From Chryseobacterium soldanellicola (GTDB taxonomy: Bacteria; Bacteroidota; Bacteroidia; Flavobacteriales; Weeksellaceae), in assembly GCF_900100115.1 (NCBI RefSeq), contig NZ_FNKL01000002.1, forward strand, positions 964,988 to 1,028,987: a stretch of 64,000 nucleotides of DNA, written 5' to 3'. Each line of letters opens with the position of its first letter. The stretch's first letter is position 1. The notes under the pieces are model-generated. The model saw nothing but the letters and a program-made list of their open reading frames with translations, was not told where the DNA came from and searched no databases. A program made the position numbers and the translations under genes. This document shows, one piece after another, positions 35,601 through 42,821 of this stretch.

Positions 35601-37386
35601 AATAGTTAAATCTGCTACAGAATCTATTGTTGAAATTCCTGTAAGTAAAGCATTCTCCGTACAAAGCCAATTATTGAATAATAAAGATATTTTAAATCCA
35701 TCAAATTTCAGTGATTTAAAAACTAATGTGCTTTGGTCAACCAATACTAATCTAGTAAAGCAGATTTATGTTAATCAACCTAACCCAAGTTCAGTGGGTG
35801 CAATTAGTAATTCTAAAATTATTGTAAAGATTAACCCTAATCAAAGTGGCAATACTGTAGTTACTTTACATAATGGTAGTATTACAAATCCAATCTATTG
35901 GAGCTGGCATATTTGGGTGACCAATTCTCAAATTACTTCAAAAAGGTATATTACAGATCAAGGAAATTGTAGTGCTCCTAATTATGTAAACTATGCTAAA
36001 AATAGCGGTGTTCTAGATACAGAATTTATGGATAGAGACCTAGGTGCAGTAGAAGCTTTTCCGACAATCACGGGTAACACCTTAAATGCGGAAGAGCAAT
36101 CTGGTGCTCAGGAGCAAATAATTCTGTCAGGTGGTCTGCATTATCAATGGGGTAGAAAAGACCCTATTCCGACATATAATCCTGCAGGAGGTGATGGAAG
36201 TTATGTGTCAAACGGTGTAACATATGTGTTTAAATATAAGACAAATGCCGTAAAATATTGGACCGGAACTGTTGCTGCAAACGGTTCTATAACGTACGCA
36301 CCTTTAATTGAAGCAACTTATAATGCTAATTATATAAAGCCATATAATACATATGGAAATTCTGCAAACGCCAATGTTTTAGCTAGTGATAAACCTTCAG
36401 AAAAGATTGCAAAAGTATTGTCATATTCAGTGAAAAACCCTTTGGCATTCTTAGTTCCTAGTACATTGGCTCCGTACGATCCTGCGCCAAATGGGACAGG
36501 AAGATATTCTAATGGTTCAGACTGGTTGGCTACGGAACCAAACCTAGCAGCTGATCGTTGGGGGAGAGGAGGAAATAAATCTCCATTTGATCCGTGTCCG
36601 GAGGGATGGAGGATAGCTGATCTTACTCTTGCGGATAATTCTGCTAATTTTGGTATTTCACCGTGGTTTAAAAAAGGAATAAACACATCGGATACGAAAC
36701 CTACATATACTGATTATACAGGAACAAGAGTTCGTATTGGGAAGAATTACGATGCAGGAGTTATGTTCCAAAATAGTGTATATAGTATAGGGAATTATTC
36801 GGTATTTGCAGGTACCAGAGGAATTAGAAGTGTTGAAGCAAATGAAACACCTAATTATCAATCTGTTTATGGGAAAAATAATTTGATTTCTGTTCATTGG
36901 ACCGCTGCTTTAAATTCAAATTATAGAGGACGACCGATTGGGTTCTTTTTTCAAGTGCTTAATAATGCGCCCGCGTCAAATTATTTCTCAGCATTTAATG
37001 ACAATAATGACCCTTACTTCGGAGCTAGCTGTCGTTGTGTAAAAATGAAGGCAGACGGCGCAAATGAAGCCGGACCAATACCAAGAATGCAGGTAACAAC
37101 TACTTCAACGGCAAAAGCTACAAATGTCTTAGCAAAAGCAGTAATCGAAGAAAAAGTGGCCCAAAACAAACTTGAGCTCTTCCCAAATCCTGTAAAGAGT
37201 ATTTTGTATATCAAAGGAAATGATAAGGTTAAAGATTATTATTACCAGGTATATAATATGTCCGGGCAATTGGTGAAATCCGGTAAATTTGAAAACGAAC
37301 AAACCGATCTTTCATCTTTAACAACAGGTGCTTATTTGGTAAGAATAAATAACTCCGAAGCAGTTGTAAAGATTATTAAAGAATAG
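32650..37386 (+). CDS. Giant T9SS-secreted protein with tandem Ig-like and FISUMP-like modules
   Basis: 1578 residues with an export signal (IFVAILCIASAYAHA). Residues ~45-460 form a unique region that may be lectin/ConA-like (YTYNDPVYMFAGKFSIS, AAFFGYGNDQGGARRG). Then two similar halves: an Ig-like unit (~483-570; ~990-1087, ending YWSWHIWVT) plus a unit with FMDRDLGA, QWGRKDPIP, DPCPEGWRI and CRCVK (~608-950; ~1126-1463) that recalls the Fibrobacter succinogenes major paralogous (FISUMP) domain. A type A T9SS domain ends it (FPNPVKSILYIKG ... VVKIIKE). Cell-surface adhesion is plausible, not shown. Codon use is AT-rich compared with its paralogue at 39016. Confidence 0.8.
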   Translation: MRKKSISRIFVAILCIASAYAHANILASPEYGNKALSKKVKGFLPPYTYNLDPNIVIQQKMNEKGLVVMQGKLTKPFTTDHVKLSIKYQDAQGNWVTGWCKTLYSYNQYNENLKATFELPASAVSSYNVKIELSSDTNLTNFNSVVWGKAVSHYRLGDYAATNCDLDENEYTILLTPKKDGTLVTDANGKVTGVKDRVTSMYGWNKIGNVLMDNKKDNVVFSPVNPSTLNVDPNGAKSVKMTNSGAPADILGSTPELIYNVASGHPSPYLYTYNDPVYMFAGKFSISGLMMKFSQWPDDANGPGYHDFRNPNQLQSRYFNVYNSIQKKLSEFITDQEPVVFVSSQATGLRVYKSNGAFITLTASSNYGAAFFGYGNDQGGARRGPGSENLIISNTPEMTLYGMGALRNDATTTSQSIRSLTDIESEIAKFINYTGVFTAALGTGECSQGCFVVNPGAQPDNKVLDWTKAPNSYIFDPNQANDGLYIPIKKAYTMWQKDRFIGGPAGIPAGQVTADVLWEDDHGLIKSGTNYSLEIIGSGEDAKIKVPVNKAKKGNAVIAFKVGGEVYWSWHVWVTDNPENGSKYKSFSGLKRERKDGTVELIPDSDWGLMDRNLGALSGSMTSGDWNKNGGLLYQWGRKDPIPNLTYRGNDNYEVSGSIGRIRHRISKNMLNATKIDDLTKYVKLSNATVTNNIRLSVNNPLSLIYINKDDNSGPAFYSNNVNWPVSWFGQSSELPPARLSELNLWSDNSRGFITDGNINDDSNAAPYRDKSSYDPCPNGWRVPSMLAANLDLDNMRLDFSPFGVKTSMKKNQLDFLPNSPNSITGTYLHIIKPNDNNTLSPLKGFKVYSNIGIDMSNVGGNNMGIYPGTGAILRGYEEGQFTDQHHVELWTATMLKDNASASVSASSLFMVADKDQPDIPDSNLSGINGRFYYNPSSVATASDAIGCRCSKDPLYKINDYDFPAEFFTNGDYMEGLNNPNTYTIVKSATESIVEIPVSKAFSVQSQLLNNKDILNPSNFSDLKTNVLWSTNTNLVKQIYVNQPNPSSVGAISNSKIIVKINPNQSGNTVVTLHNGSITNPIYWSWHIWVTNSQITSKRYITDQGNCSAPNYVNYAKNSGVLDTEFMDRDLGAVEAFPTITGNTLNAEEQSGAQEQIILSGGLHYQWGRKDPIPTYNPAGGDGSYVSNGVTYVFKYKTNAVKYWTGTVAANGSITYAPLIEATYNANYIKPYNTYGNSANANVLASDKPSEKIAKVLSYSVKNPLAFLVPSTLAPYDPAPNGTGRYSNGSDWLATEPNLAADRWGRGGNKSPFDPCPEGWRIADLTLADNSANFGISPWFKKGINTSDTKPTYTDYTGTRVRIGKNYDAGVMFQNSVYSIGNYSVFAGTRGIRSVEANETPNYQSVYGKNNLISVHWTAALNSNYRGRPIGFFFQVLNNAPASNYFSAFNDNNDPYFGASCRCVKMKADGANEAGPIPRMQVTTTSTAKATNVLAKAVIEEKVAQNKLELFPNPVKSILYIKGNDKVKDYYYQVYNMSGQLVKSGKFENEQTDLSSLTTGAYLVRINNSEAVVKIIKE

Positions 37387-37525
37387 ATTAGATATATTTA
37401 ATAAATCCCTAAAGGGAAATAAAACAGAATTTAGTTTAAAATCATTATTTTTGAACCATTAAAAATGATGATCACAAGCCAGAAGCTGTTTTGTTTCCCT
37501 TTTATTTTTAATCATTAAACACACT

Positions 37526-38677
37526 ATGAGACTAGAAAAATTTGTACAATATTTTAATATCAAGGTTTTCATCTATTTTCTTATTGCGGTTACGGCTGTT
37601 TATACCCTCGTATTTACTTACATTTATAACTTCAAAGATGACGGCTATATTTTGGCGGATTGGTTGATTAATTATCAGGATGGCGGCTTCAAAAGAAGAG
37701 GTTTGTCAGGAAGCTTCTTTTTTATTTTACAGGATTTTACAGGGTTAAGGCTTAATTATATTGTTTATTTTTTTCAGTTTTTAATTATTTCCGGGTTTTT
37801 CTTGCTGTACACCAGGCTGATTCGGTATAAAATTACAGATTTACTGTATCTGTCCCTTTTGCTTTCATCAATAGGGTTTGTAGGTCTCTTAAATACAGTT
37901 ACTTATGTAGGGAAGAAAGAATTTATTATATTTCTTTTATTTACATGGTTCATATATCTTTTAGACAATGATAAATTATCAAAAAATAAGGAATATATCT
38001 TCTGTATTCTGCTTTTTATAACAGCTTTACTTCATGAGGTGGTATTGTTTTATGTTCCCTATTTTGCAATTGCATTATATTTGAAAACAGGAAAAATTGA
38101 AATTAAAAGATACATTAAATATTTTCTGGCAGTCATTATTCCATCGATTCTAATTTTAAAATTCGGTAAAAATGTCAACGAAGGAATGTCCTTACAGATT
38201 CTTGCGCAAAGGGGCGTTCATCCTACATACGGAATTTTTTACTGGAATATCAATGAGAGAGATTATATTAAACAACATAGCCATGAATATCTTCTTTATT
38301 TTATAAGTTTAGCCTTCAGTGTTTTTCACATAGCCTATTATATGAAATGTCTGAAAGGTCAAAAAATAATATTATCCATCTTATTAATTGCAGCATTTTT
38401 GTTCTCTTTTCCATTGTTTTATCTGGCAATAGATTGGGGAAGGTGGATGTATATTCATATGATGTTAATTATTGTGCTTTTTGCTCTGTTATTAAAAAAA
38501 GGCAGTACGGGATATGCTTTTGAGGCTATTGTAATTAATAAAAAGTTTTATATCACTCTGTTTATTATTGTTTTTTCATTGATTTATAGAGTAGAAATGT
38601 CTGGAAAAGGATTTACTTTCGAAGGTATTATTTATAGAGTTTTTGTGGCTCCTCTCGAATTATTGCATAAAATGTAA
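37526..38677 (+). CDS. Polytopic membrane protein, function unknown
   Basis: 383 residues and about ten hydrophobic segments (VFIYFLIAVTAVYTLVFTYI, FFQFLIISGFFLLYT, EYIFCILLFITALLHEV, ITLFIIVFSLIYRV). The early loop NYQDGGFKRRGLSGS (48-62) recalls the FxRRGLxG loop seen in uncharacterised membrane proteins of capsule loci. It lies alone between the two giant T9SS paralogues and is followed by a terminator. No enzyme motif can be named. The neighbourhood suggests surface-glycan or secretion-linked work, as inference. Confidence 0.6.
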   Translation: MRLEKFVQYFNIKVFIYFLIAVTAVYTLVFTYIYNFKDDGYILADWLINYQDGGFKRRGLSGSFFFILQDFTGLRLNYIVYFFQFLIISGFFLLYTRLIRYKITDLLYLSLLLSSIGFVGLLNTVTYVGKKEFIIFLLFTWFIYLLDNDKLSKNKEYIFCILLFITALLHEVVLFYVPYFAIALYLKTGKIEIKRYIKYFLAVIIPSILILKFGKNVNEGMSLQILAQRGVHPTYGIFYWNINERDYIKQHSHEYLLYFISLAFSVFHIAYYMKCLKGQKIILSILLIAAFLFSFPLFYLAIDWGRWMYIHMMLIIVLFALLLKKGSTGYAFEAIVINKKFYITLFIIVFSLIYRVEMSGKGFTFEGIIYRVFVAPLELLHKM

Positions 38678-38730
38678 GACAGTTAACTGCTTCAATACAT
38701 ATTCATATTTTTTTCTAAAGAAATATATCA

Positions 38731-38758
38731 AAAGACGGTGTTTTACATCGTCTTTTTT
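38731..38758 (+). terminator. Rho-independent terminator
   Basis: AAAGACGGTG and CATCGTCTTT pair over 10 bp (one G-T pair), followed by four more T. It closes the membrane protein gene. Confidence 0.8.
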
Positions 38759-38845
38759 GTTGTTATTCATTTTTTTAATGATTTTGTTATTAATATTCAT
38801 TTAAATTGATTCAAATAATAAAATATTTCTTCATTAATGGTTATT

Positions 38846-38878
38846 TTTGCTAATCGCAAGTTGGGAAATGTATTTTTG
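38846..38878 (+). promoter_or_regulatory. Bacteroidota-type promoter for the second giant T9SS gene
   Basis: TTTG at 38846-38849, 21-nt spacer, TATTTTTG at 38871-38878: an exact match to the -33/-7 consensus. A second TATTTTTG overlaps at 38842-38849 but lacks a -33. The leader to the ATG at 39016 would be about 130 nt. Confidence 0.65.
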
Positions 38879-39015
38879 ATATTTATAACGGCATAATCTT
38901 ATTTTTTATTTAACATTATATATTTATGTTATCGTTATTTATAAAATAAATCAACATTTTCTATCACAGGCTTAAAAGTTGTACTTAAAGCGATGGTAAC
39001 ACAAATCTAAAAAAA

Positions 39016-42000
39016 ATGGAAACGTCAGTAAAAAATTTAATGGCATTTTTTTGCCTGGTCTCGATGGGTATTTATTCTAAAAATTTAGAAATAAAAGAAA
39101 ATTTTAAGTATGAAATAACAGCAAAATCATGCTTAAATATTAAAAAATCACATAACTTCAATAAAAACAACATTATTTATGGTGATAAAAACTCTACAAA
39201 ATCCGATACAATTAAAGAAAACGGAAATAAAAGAATCATTCCCGGCGTCCCCGACTGGTCAAAAGCCCCAAACAGCTATATTTTTGATCCGGGCCAGACC
39301 GCTGAAGGCTTATATATTCCCGTAAAGAAAGCGTATGCGATGTGGGAAAGCGATAAATATATCGGCGGAACAGTCATTCCCACAGGAAAGCTCAGCGCCG
39401 TGGTCTTATGGGAAGATACACCCGGGCTGATAAAATCAGGAGCTAATTATGCACTGGAAATCCAGGATACCGGCCAAAATGCCAAAATAAAAGTCCCGAT
39501 CAATAAATCCAAAGAAGGAAATGCTGTAATAGCATTCAGAGTTGGCGGGGAAATCTACTGGTCATGGCATATTTGGGTAACAGATGATCCTACAAACGGC
39601 CCTGCATACAGAAGTTTTGACAATCTTAAAAGAGAAAGGTCCGACGGCGTTGTTGAGACAATTCCAGGTACAGACTGGCGTTGGATGGACAGGAATTTGG
39701 GCGCCGTCAGCGCAACAATTACAGGCACAGAATGGAACCGCAATGGCGGCCTTCTTTATCAATGGGGAAGAAAAGACCCGATTCCCCCTTTAGTTCACAG
39801 AGGCAATGATTTTTATGAAGTCTCGGGAGCCGTGGGAAGAGTCAGACACAGAGGTGCCAAAAACTTTACAAATGCGATTAGTATTGATAATCTCAGAACA
39901 TTTGTTTTGCTTTCCAATGCCACTGTTTCTAATAATATTAAGCTGTCTGTACGCAATCCTTTAAGCATGATGTATGTAAATAAGGATGATAATTCAGGAA
40001 TTGCAACGTATAACAACAATGCTAATTTAATGGTCAATTGGTTCGGAAAAATGCCCGGAATGCCTGATAATCAATTGACGGAGCTTAATTTATGGTCAGA
40101 TAATTCTCAGGGCAAAATTGATGTAAATTATAATGCCGACAGCAGCGCAAGACCCTACAGGGATAAATCTTCTTTTGATCCATGCCCGAACGGATGGCGG
40201 GTGCCCTCTGTTTTAGTGGCAAATTTGGCTTCCCAAAGCTATATCGATGATATCAGAATTGATTTTTCTCCTTTTGGAGTTAAAACAAATTTGGCTAAAA
40301 ATGTTTTTGAAGCTAATAATTATCATAAAATTAAGCCAACAGACTCAGGAGTTCCTTCTTTTATGACAGGGTTTAAAGTATATCCGAATTTTGGATTTGA
40401 TATGTCAAACGTTGGCGGCCAGAATATGGGAATGTTTCCCGGAACAGGAGGGATTTCCTATAATGCTCATGCAGGGCAGTTTACAGATCAGCATCAGGTT
40501 GCTCTGTGGACGGCAACCATGGCGAGACAATTTGATGCTACGCCTGCCGTTGGAGCAAGAACTTTGTTTATGATCCCAGATAAAATACAGCCTGATATTC
40601 CTGATCCCAATCTTCCGAATGTGAAAGGACGATACTGGTATTTTCCTTTAGGCACCGGCCTGACTTCAGATATGAATGGCTGCAGGTGTGTAAAAGACCC
40701 TTTATATGTTGTCGATCAATATGATTTTCCGACAGAGTATTTAATGGCAACAGAAGAATACAGAGAAGGGATCAATAATCCAAATACTTATCAGGTGGTA
40801 AAAAATCCGGCGTTATTTACTGTTGAGATTCCTGTCAGCAAGGCGTTTTCGGTTCAAAGTCAGCTTTTAAATAATAAAGAAATCTTAAATCCGGTAAATT
40901 TCAATAATCTTCAGGCAAATATTCTCTGGACGACTAATGTCAATCTTGTGAATAAAGTTTCAATACAAAACCCCTCTCCAAGCTCATTAGCAGGAATTTC
41001 AGCTTCTAAAATTTTAGTTGAGATAAAACCTAATCAAAGCGGTAATGCCGTAATAACTTTACATAACGGAAGTGTCGCAAATCCTGTATACTGGAGCTGG
41101 CATATTTGGGTGACAGATACTCCGGTAGGAACATATAAATACACAACTGAGCTTCCTGAAACATCGGCAGCCAATTATGTAAACTACGTAAATAAGGCAG
41201 ATATTGTTTTTCAGACAGAGTTTATGGACAGGAATTTAGGAGCTACAGACGCTTTTCCGATTGTTGTAAATAATCTTACCCCAACGGCGGCAGAATTAGC
41301 TAAAATTAAAGCTTCTACAGGGCTGCATTATCAGTGGGGAAGAAAAGATCCGCTTCCGATTTTCCAATATGCGGATGACAGGGCTTCTTATCCCGTTTAT
41401 CTTGGGAATGTCACCGCAAGCGGAACAGCAACCTACACCACACTTCCTATAGGAACTTATAATGATTTGGCAGGAAATTATATTATTCCTTATAATACAT
41501 ACTCCAATGCCGCCAATGCCAATGTGCTGACAACGGATAAGGTTCCGGATAAAATTGCAAAAGTATTGTCCTATTCAGTAAGAAACCCTTTGGTGTATAT
41601 GATTCCGAGTACGTTTGCGCCGTATAACAGTACAAATGCAATTTACACCAACGGGACAGACTGGCTGGCCAATGAACCTAATTTAGCCTATGACAGATGG
41701 GGCAGAGGCGGTAAAAAATCGCCATTTGATCCTTGCCCGGAAGGCTGGAGAATCCCTGATGTGACAAATACTACCTATATTACCAATCAGGATTTCGGAT
41801 TGACCCCGTGGTATAAAAAAGATAAAAATGTAGCGACGGCTTATAGCGTCAGCACAGATTATGATGGAGTAAGAGTAAGAAGAAGCGCAACCTACAGCTA
41901 TACCATAGGATACATGTTTAATTATCCTTCTTATTATGTAGGGAATTATCCCAATTCGGGATCCCGTGGCTTCAGAAGCGTAACCGCAAATCAAACTGCC

Positions 42001-42522
42001 ACCGGAACCTTTAATTTTATTAATTATCAGTATCCGGGAATCTGGACGGCCGCCTTGAATTCCAATTACATAGGAAGACCTGTTAATTTAATTTTCGATG
42101 CTGCTGCAACGGCCAACCGAATGATTGCTTTTCATGATAATAATGATCCGTATTTTGGAATGAGCTGCCGTTGCGTGAAAATAAAAACCGATGCCAACGG
42201 AAATGAAGAAGGTCCCGTACCAAGGCTTCAGGTTACTTCTTTGTCAACCACAAAAGCATCAGAAGTTTTTAGTAAAAATGAAATAATAGAAAAAGTCAGA
42301 AAAAACAAGATCACACTGTATCCAAATCCCGTGAAGGAGAAGCTTTACATTGATGCAGCTGAAAACGGGAAATATTTCTATCAGATCTATAGTTTGTCCG
42401 GCGATCTCGCGCAATCCGGCGAATTTATTAATGATGAAACAGATGTTTCTTCATTGCCTTCAGGGACTTATCTGATAAGAATCAATAATTCTGAAATGGT
42501 TGTAAAAATTATCAAAGAATAA
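39016..42522 (+). CDS. Giant T9SS-secreted protein, paralogue of the 1578-residue protein
   Basis: 1168 residues. It lacks the ~400-residue N-terminal region of its paralogue but keeps both halves: Ig-like (~97-185; ~605-700), FISUMP-like (~224-560 with MDRNLGA, DPCPNGWRVPS, CRCVK; ~737-1055 with MDRNLGA, DPCPEGWRIPD, CRCVK), and a T9SS type A end (YPNPVKEKLYIDA ... VVKIIKE). A short hydrophobic start (LMAFFCLVSMGIYS) serves as export signal. GC content and codon use are visibly higher than in the gene at 32650, so the two copies are not a recent duplication or have different histories. Surface role unknown. Confidence 0.8.
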   Translation: METSVKNLMAFFCLVSMGIYSKNLEIKENFKYEITAKSCLNIKKSHNFNKNNIIYGDKNSTKSDTIKENGNKRIIPGVPDWSKAPNSYIFDPGQTAEGLYIPVKKAYAMWESDKYIGGTVIPTGKLSAVVLWEDTPGLIKSGANYALEIQDTGQNAKIKVPINKSKEGNAVIAFRVGGEIYWSWHIWVTDDPTNGPAYRSFDNLKRERSDGVVETIPGTDWRWMDRNLGAVSATITGTEWNRNGGLLYQWGRKDPIPPLVHRGNDFYEVSGAVGRVRHRGAKNFTNAISIDNLRTFVLLSNATVSNNIKLSVRNPLSMMYVNKDDNSGIATYNNNANLMVNWFGKMPGMPDNQLTELNLWSDNSQGKIDVNYNADSSARPYRDKSSFDPCPNGWRVPSVLVANLASQSYIDDIRIDFSPFGVKTNLAKNVFEANNYHKIKPTDSGVPSFMTGFKVYPNFGFDMSNVGGQNMGMFPGTGGISYNAHAGQFTDQHQVALWTATMARQFDATPAVGARTLFMIPDKIQPDIPDPNLPNVKGRYWYFPLGTGLTSDMNGCRCVKDPLYVVDQYDFPTEYLMATEEYREGINNPNTYQVVKNPALFTVEIPVSKAFSVQSQLLNNKEILNPVNFNNLQANILWTTNVNLVNKVSIQNPSPSSLAGISASKILVEIKPNQSGNAVITLHNGSVANPVYWSWHIWVTDTPVGTYKYTTELPETSAANYVNYVNKADIVFQTEFMDRNLGATDAFPIVVNNLTPTAAELAKIKASTGLHYQWGRKDPLPIFQYADDRASYPVYLGNVTASGTATYTTLPIGTYNDLAGNYIIPYNTYSNAANANVLTTDKVPDKIAKVLSYSVRNPLVYMIPSTFAPYNSTNAIYTNGTDWLANEPNLAYDRWGRGGKKSPFDPCPEGWRIPDVTNTTYITNQDFGLTPWYKKDKNVATAYSVSTDYDGVRVRRSATYSYTIGYMFNYPSYYVGNYPNSGSRGFRSVTANQTATGTFNFINYQYPGIWTAALNSNYIGRPVNLIFDAAATANRMIAFHDNNDPYFGMSCRCVKIKTDANGNEEGPVPRLQVTSLSTTKASEVFSKNEIIEKVRKNKITLYPNPVKEKLYIDAAENGKYFYQIYSLSGDLAQSGEFINDETDVSSLPSGTYLIRINNSEMVVKIIKE

Positions 42523-42543
42523 TATTTTTAAAATATTTAATAT

Positions 42544-42583
42544 AAAAGGGAATAGAAATGTAATGTTTTTATTCCCTTTTTTT
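42544..42583 (+). terminator. Rho-independent terminator
   Basis: AAAAGGGAATA at 42544-42554 pairs with TATTCCCTTTT at 42570-42580, followed by T. It closes the second giant T9SS gene. Confidence 0.8.
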
Positions 42584-42800
42584 GAGTAAAAACAATAAGA
42601 AAGGAATTCTTACTATCTATGATTACAGGTAAAAATATCTATATTATTGAGTTTAAATATGAATATTCTTATCATTTTAATGTTAAAAAGCTTTATTCAT
42701 AAGGTTTTATAAGTGCAAATTGTCTTTAGAAAATCTAAGTTAAAAGTCTCTGATTATTAAATTAAAATCGGATTACAAAACCTATATAATAAAAAAGCTT

Positions 42801-42808
42801 TACTTTTG
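42801..42808 (+). promoter_or_regulatory. Candidate -7 element of topA
   Basis: TACTTTTG, exact match to TAnnTTTG, 14 nt before the topA ATG. A TTTG at the expected -33 distance is absent. Confidence 0.45.
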
Positions 42809-42821
42809 CAAAAATTTTAGA

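Larger units (their letters stand above)
38678..39015. other. 338-nt intergenic region
   Basis: It holds a terminator (38731-38758) and a promoter (38846-38878), both listed separately. The rest is AT-rich with no reading frame I would support. Confidence 0.5.
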
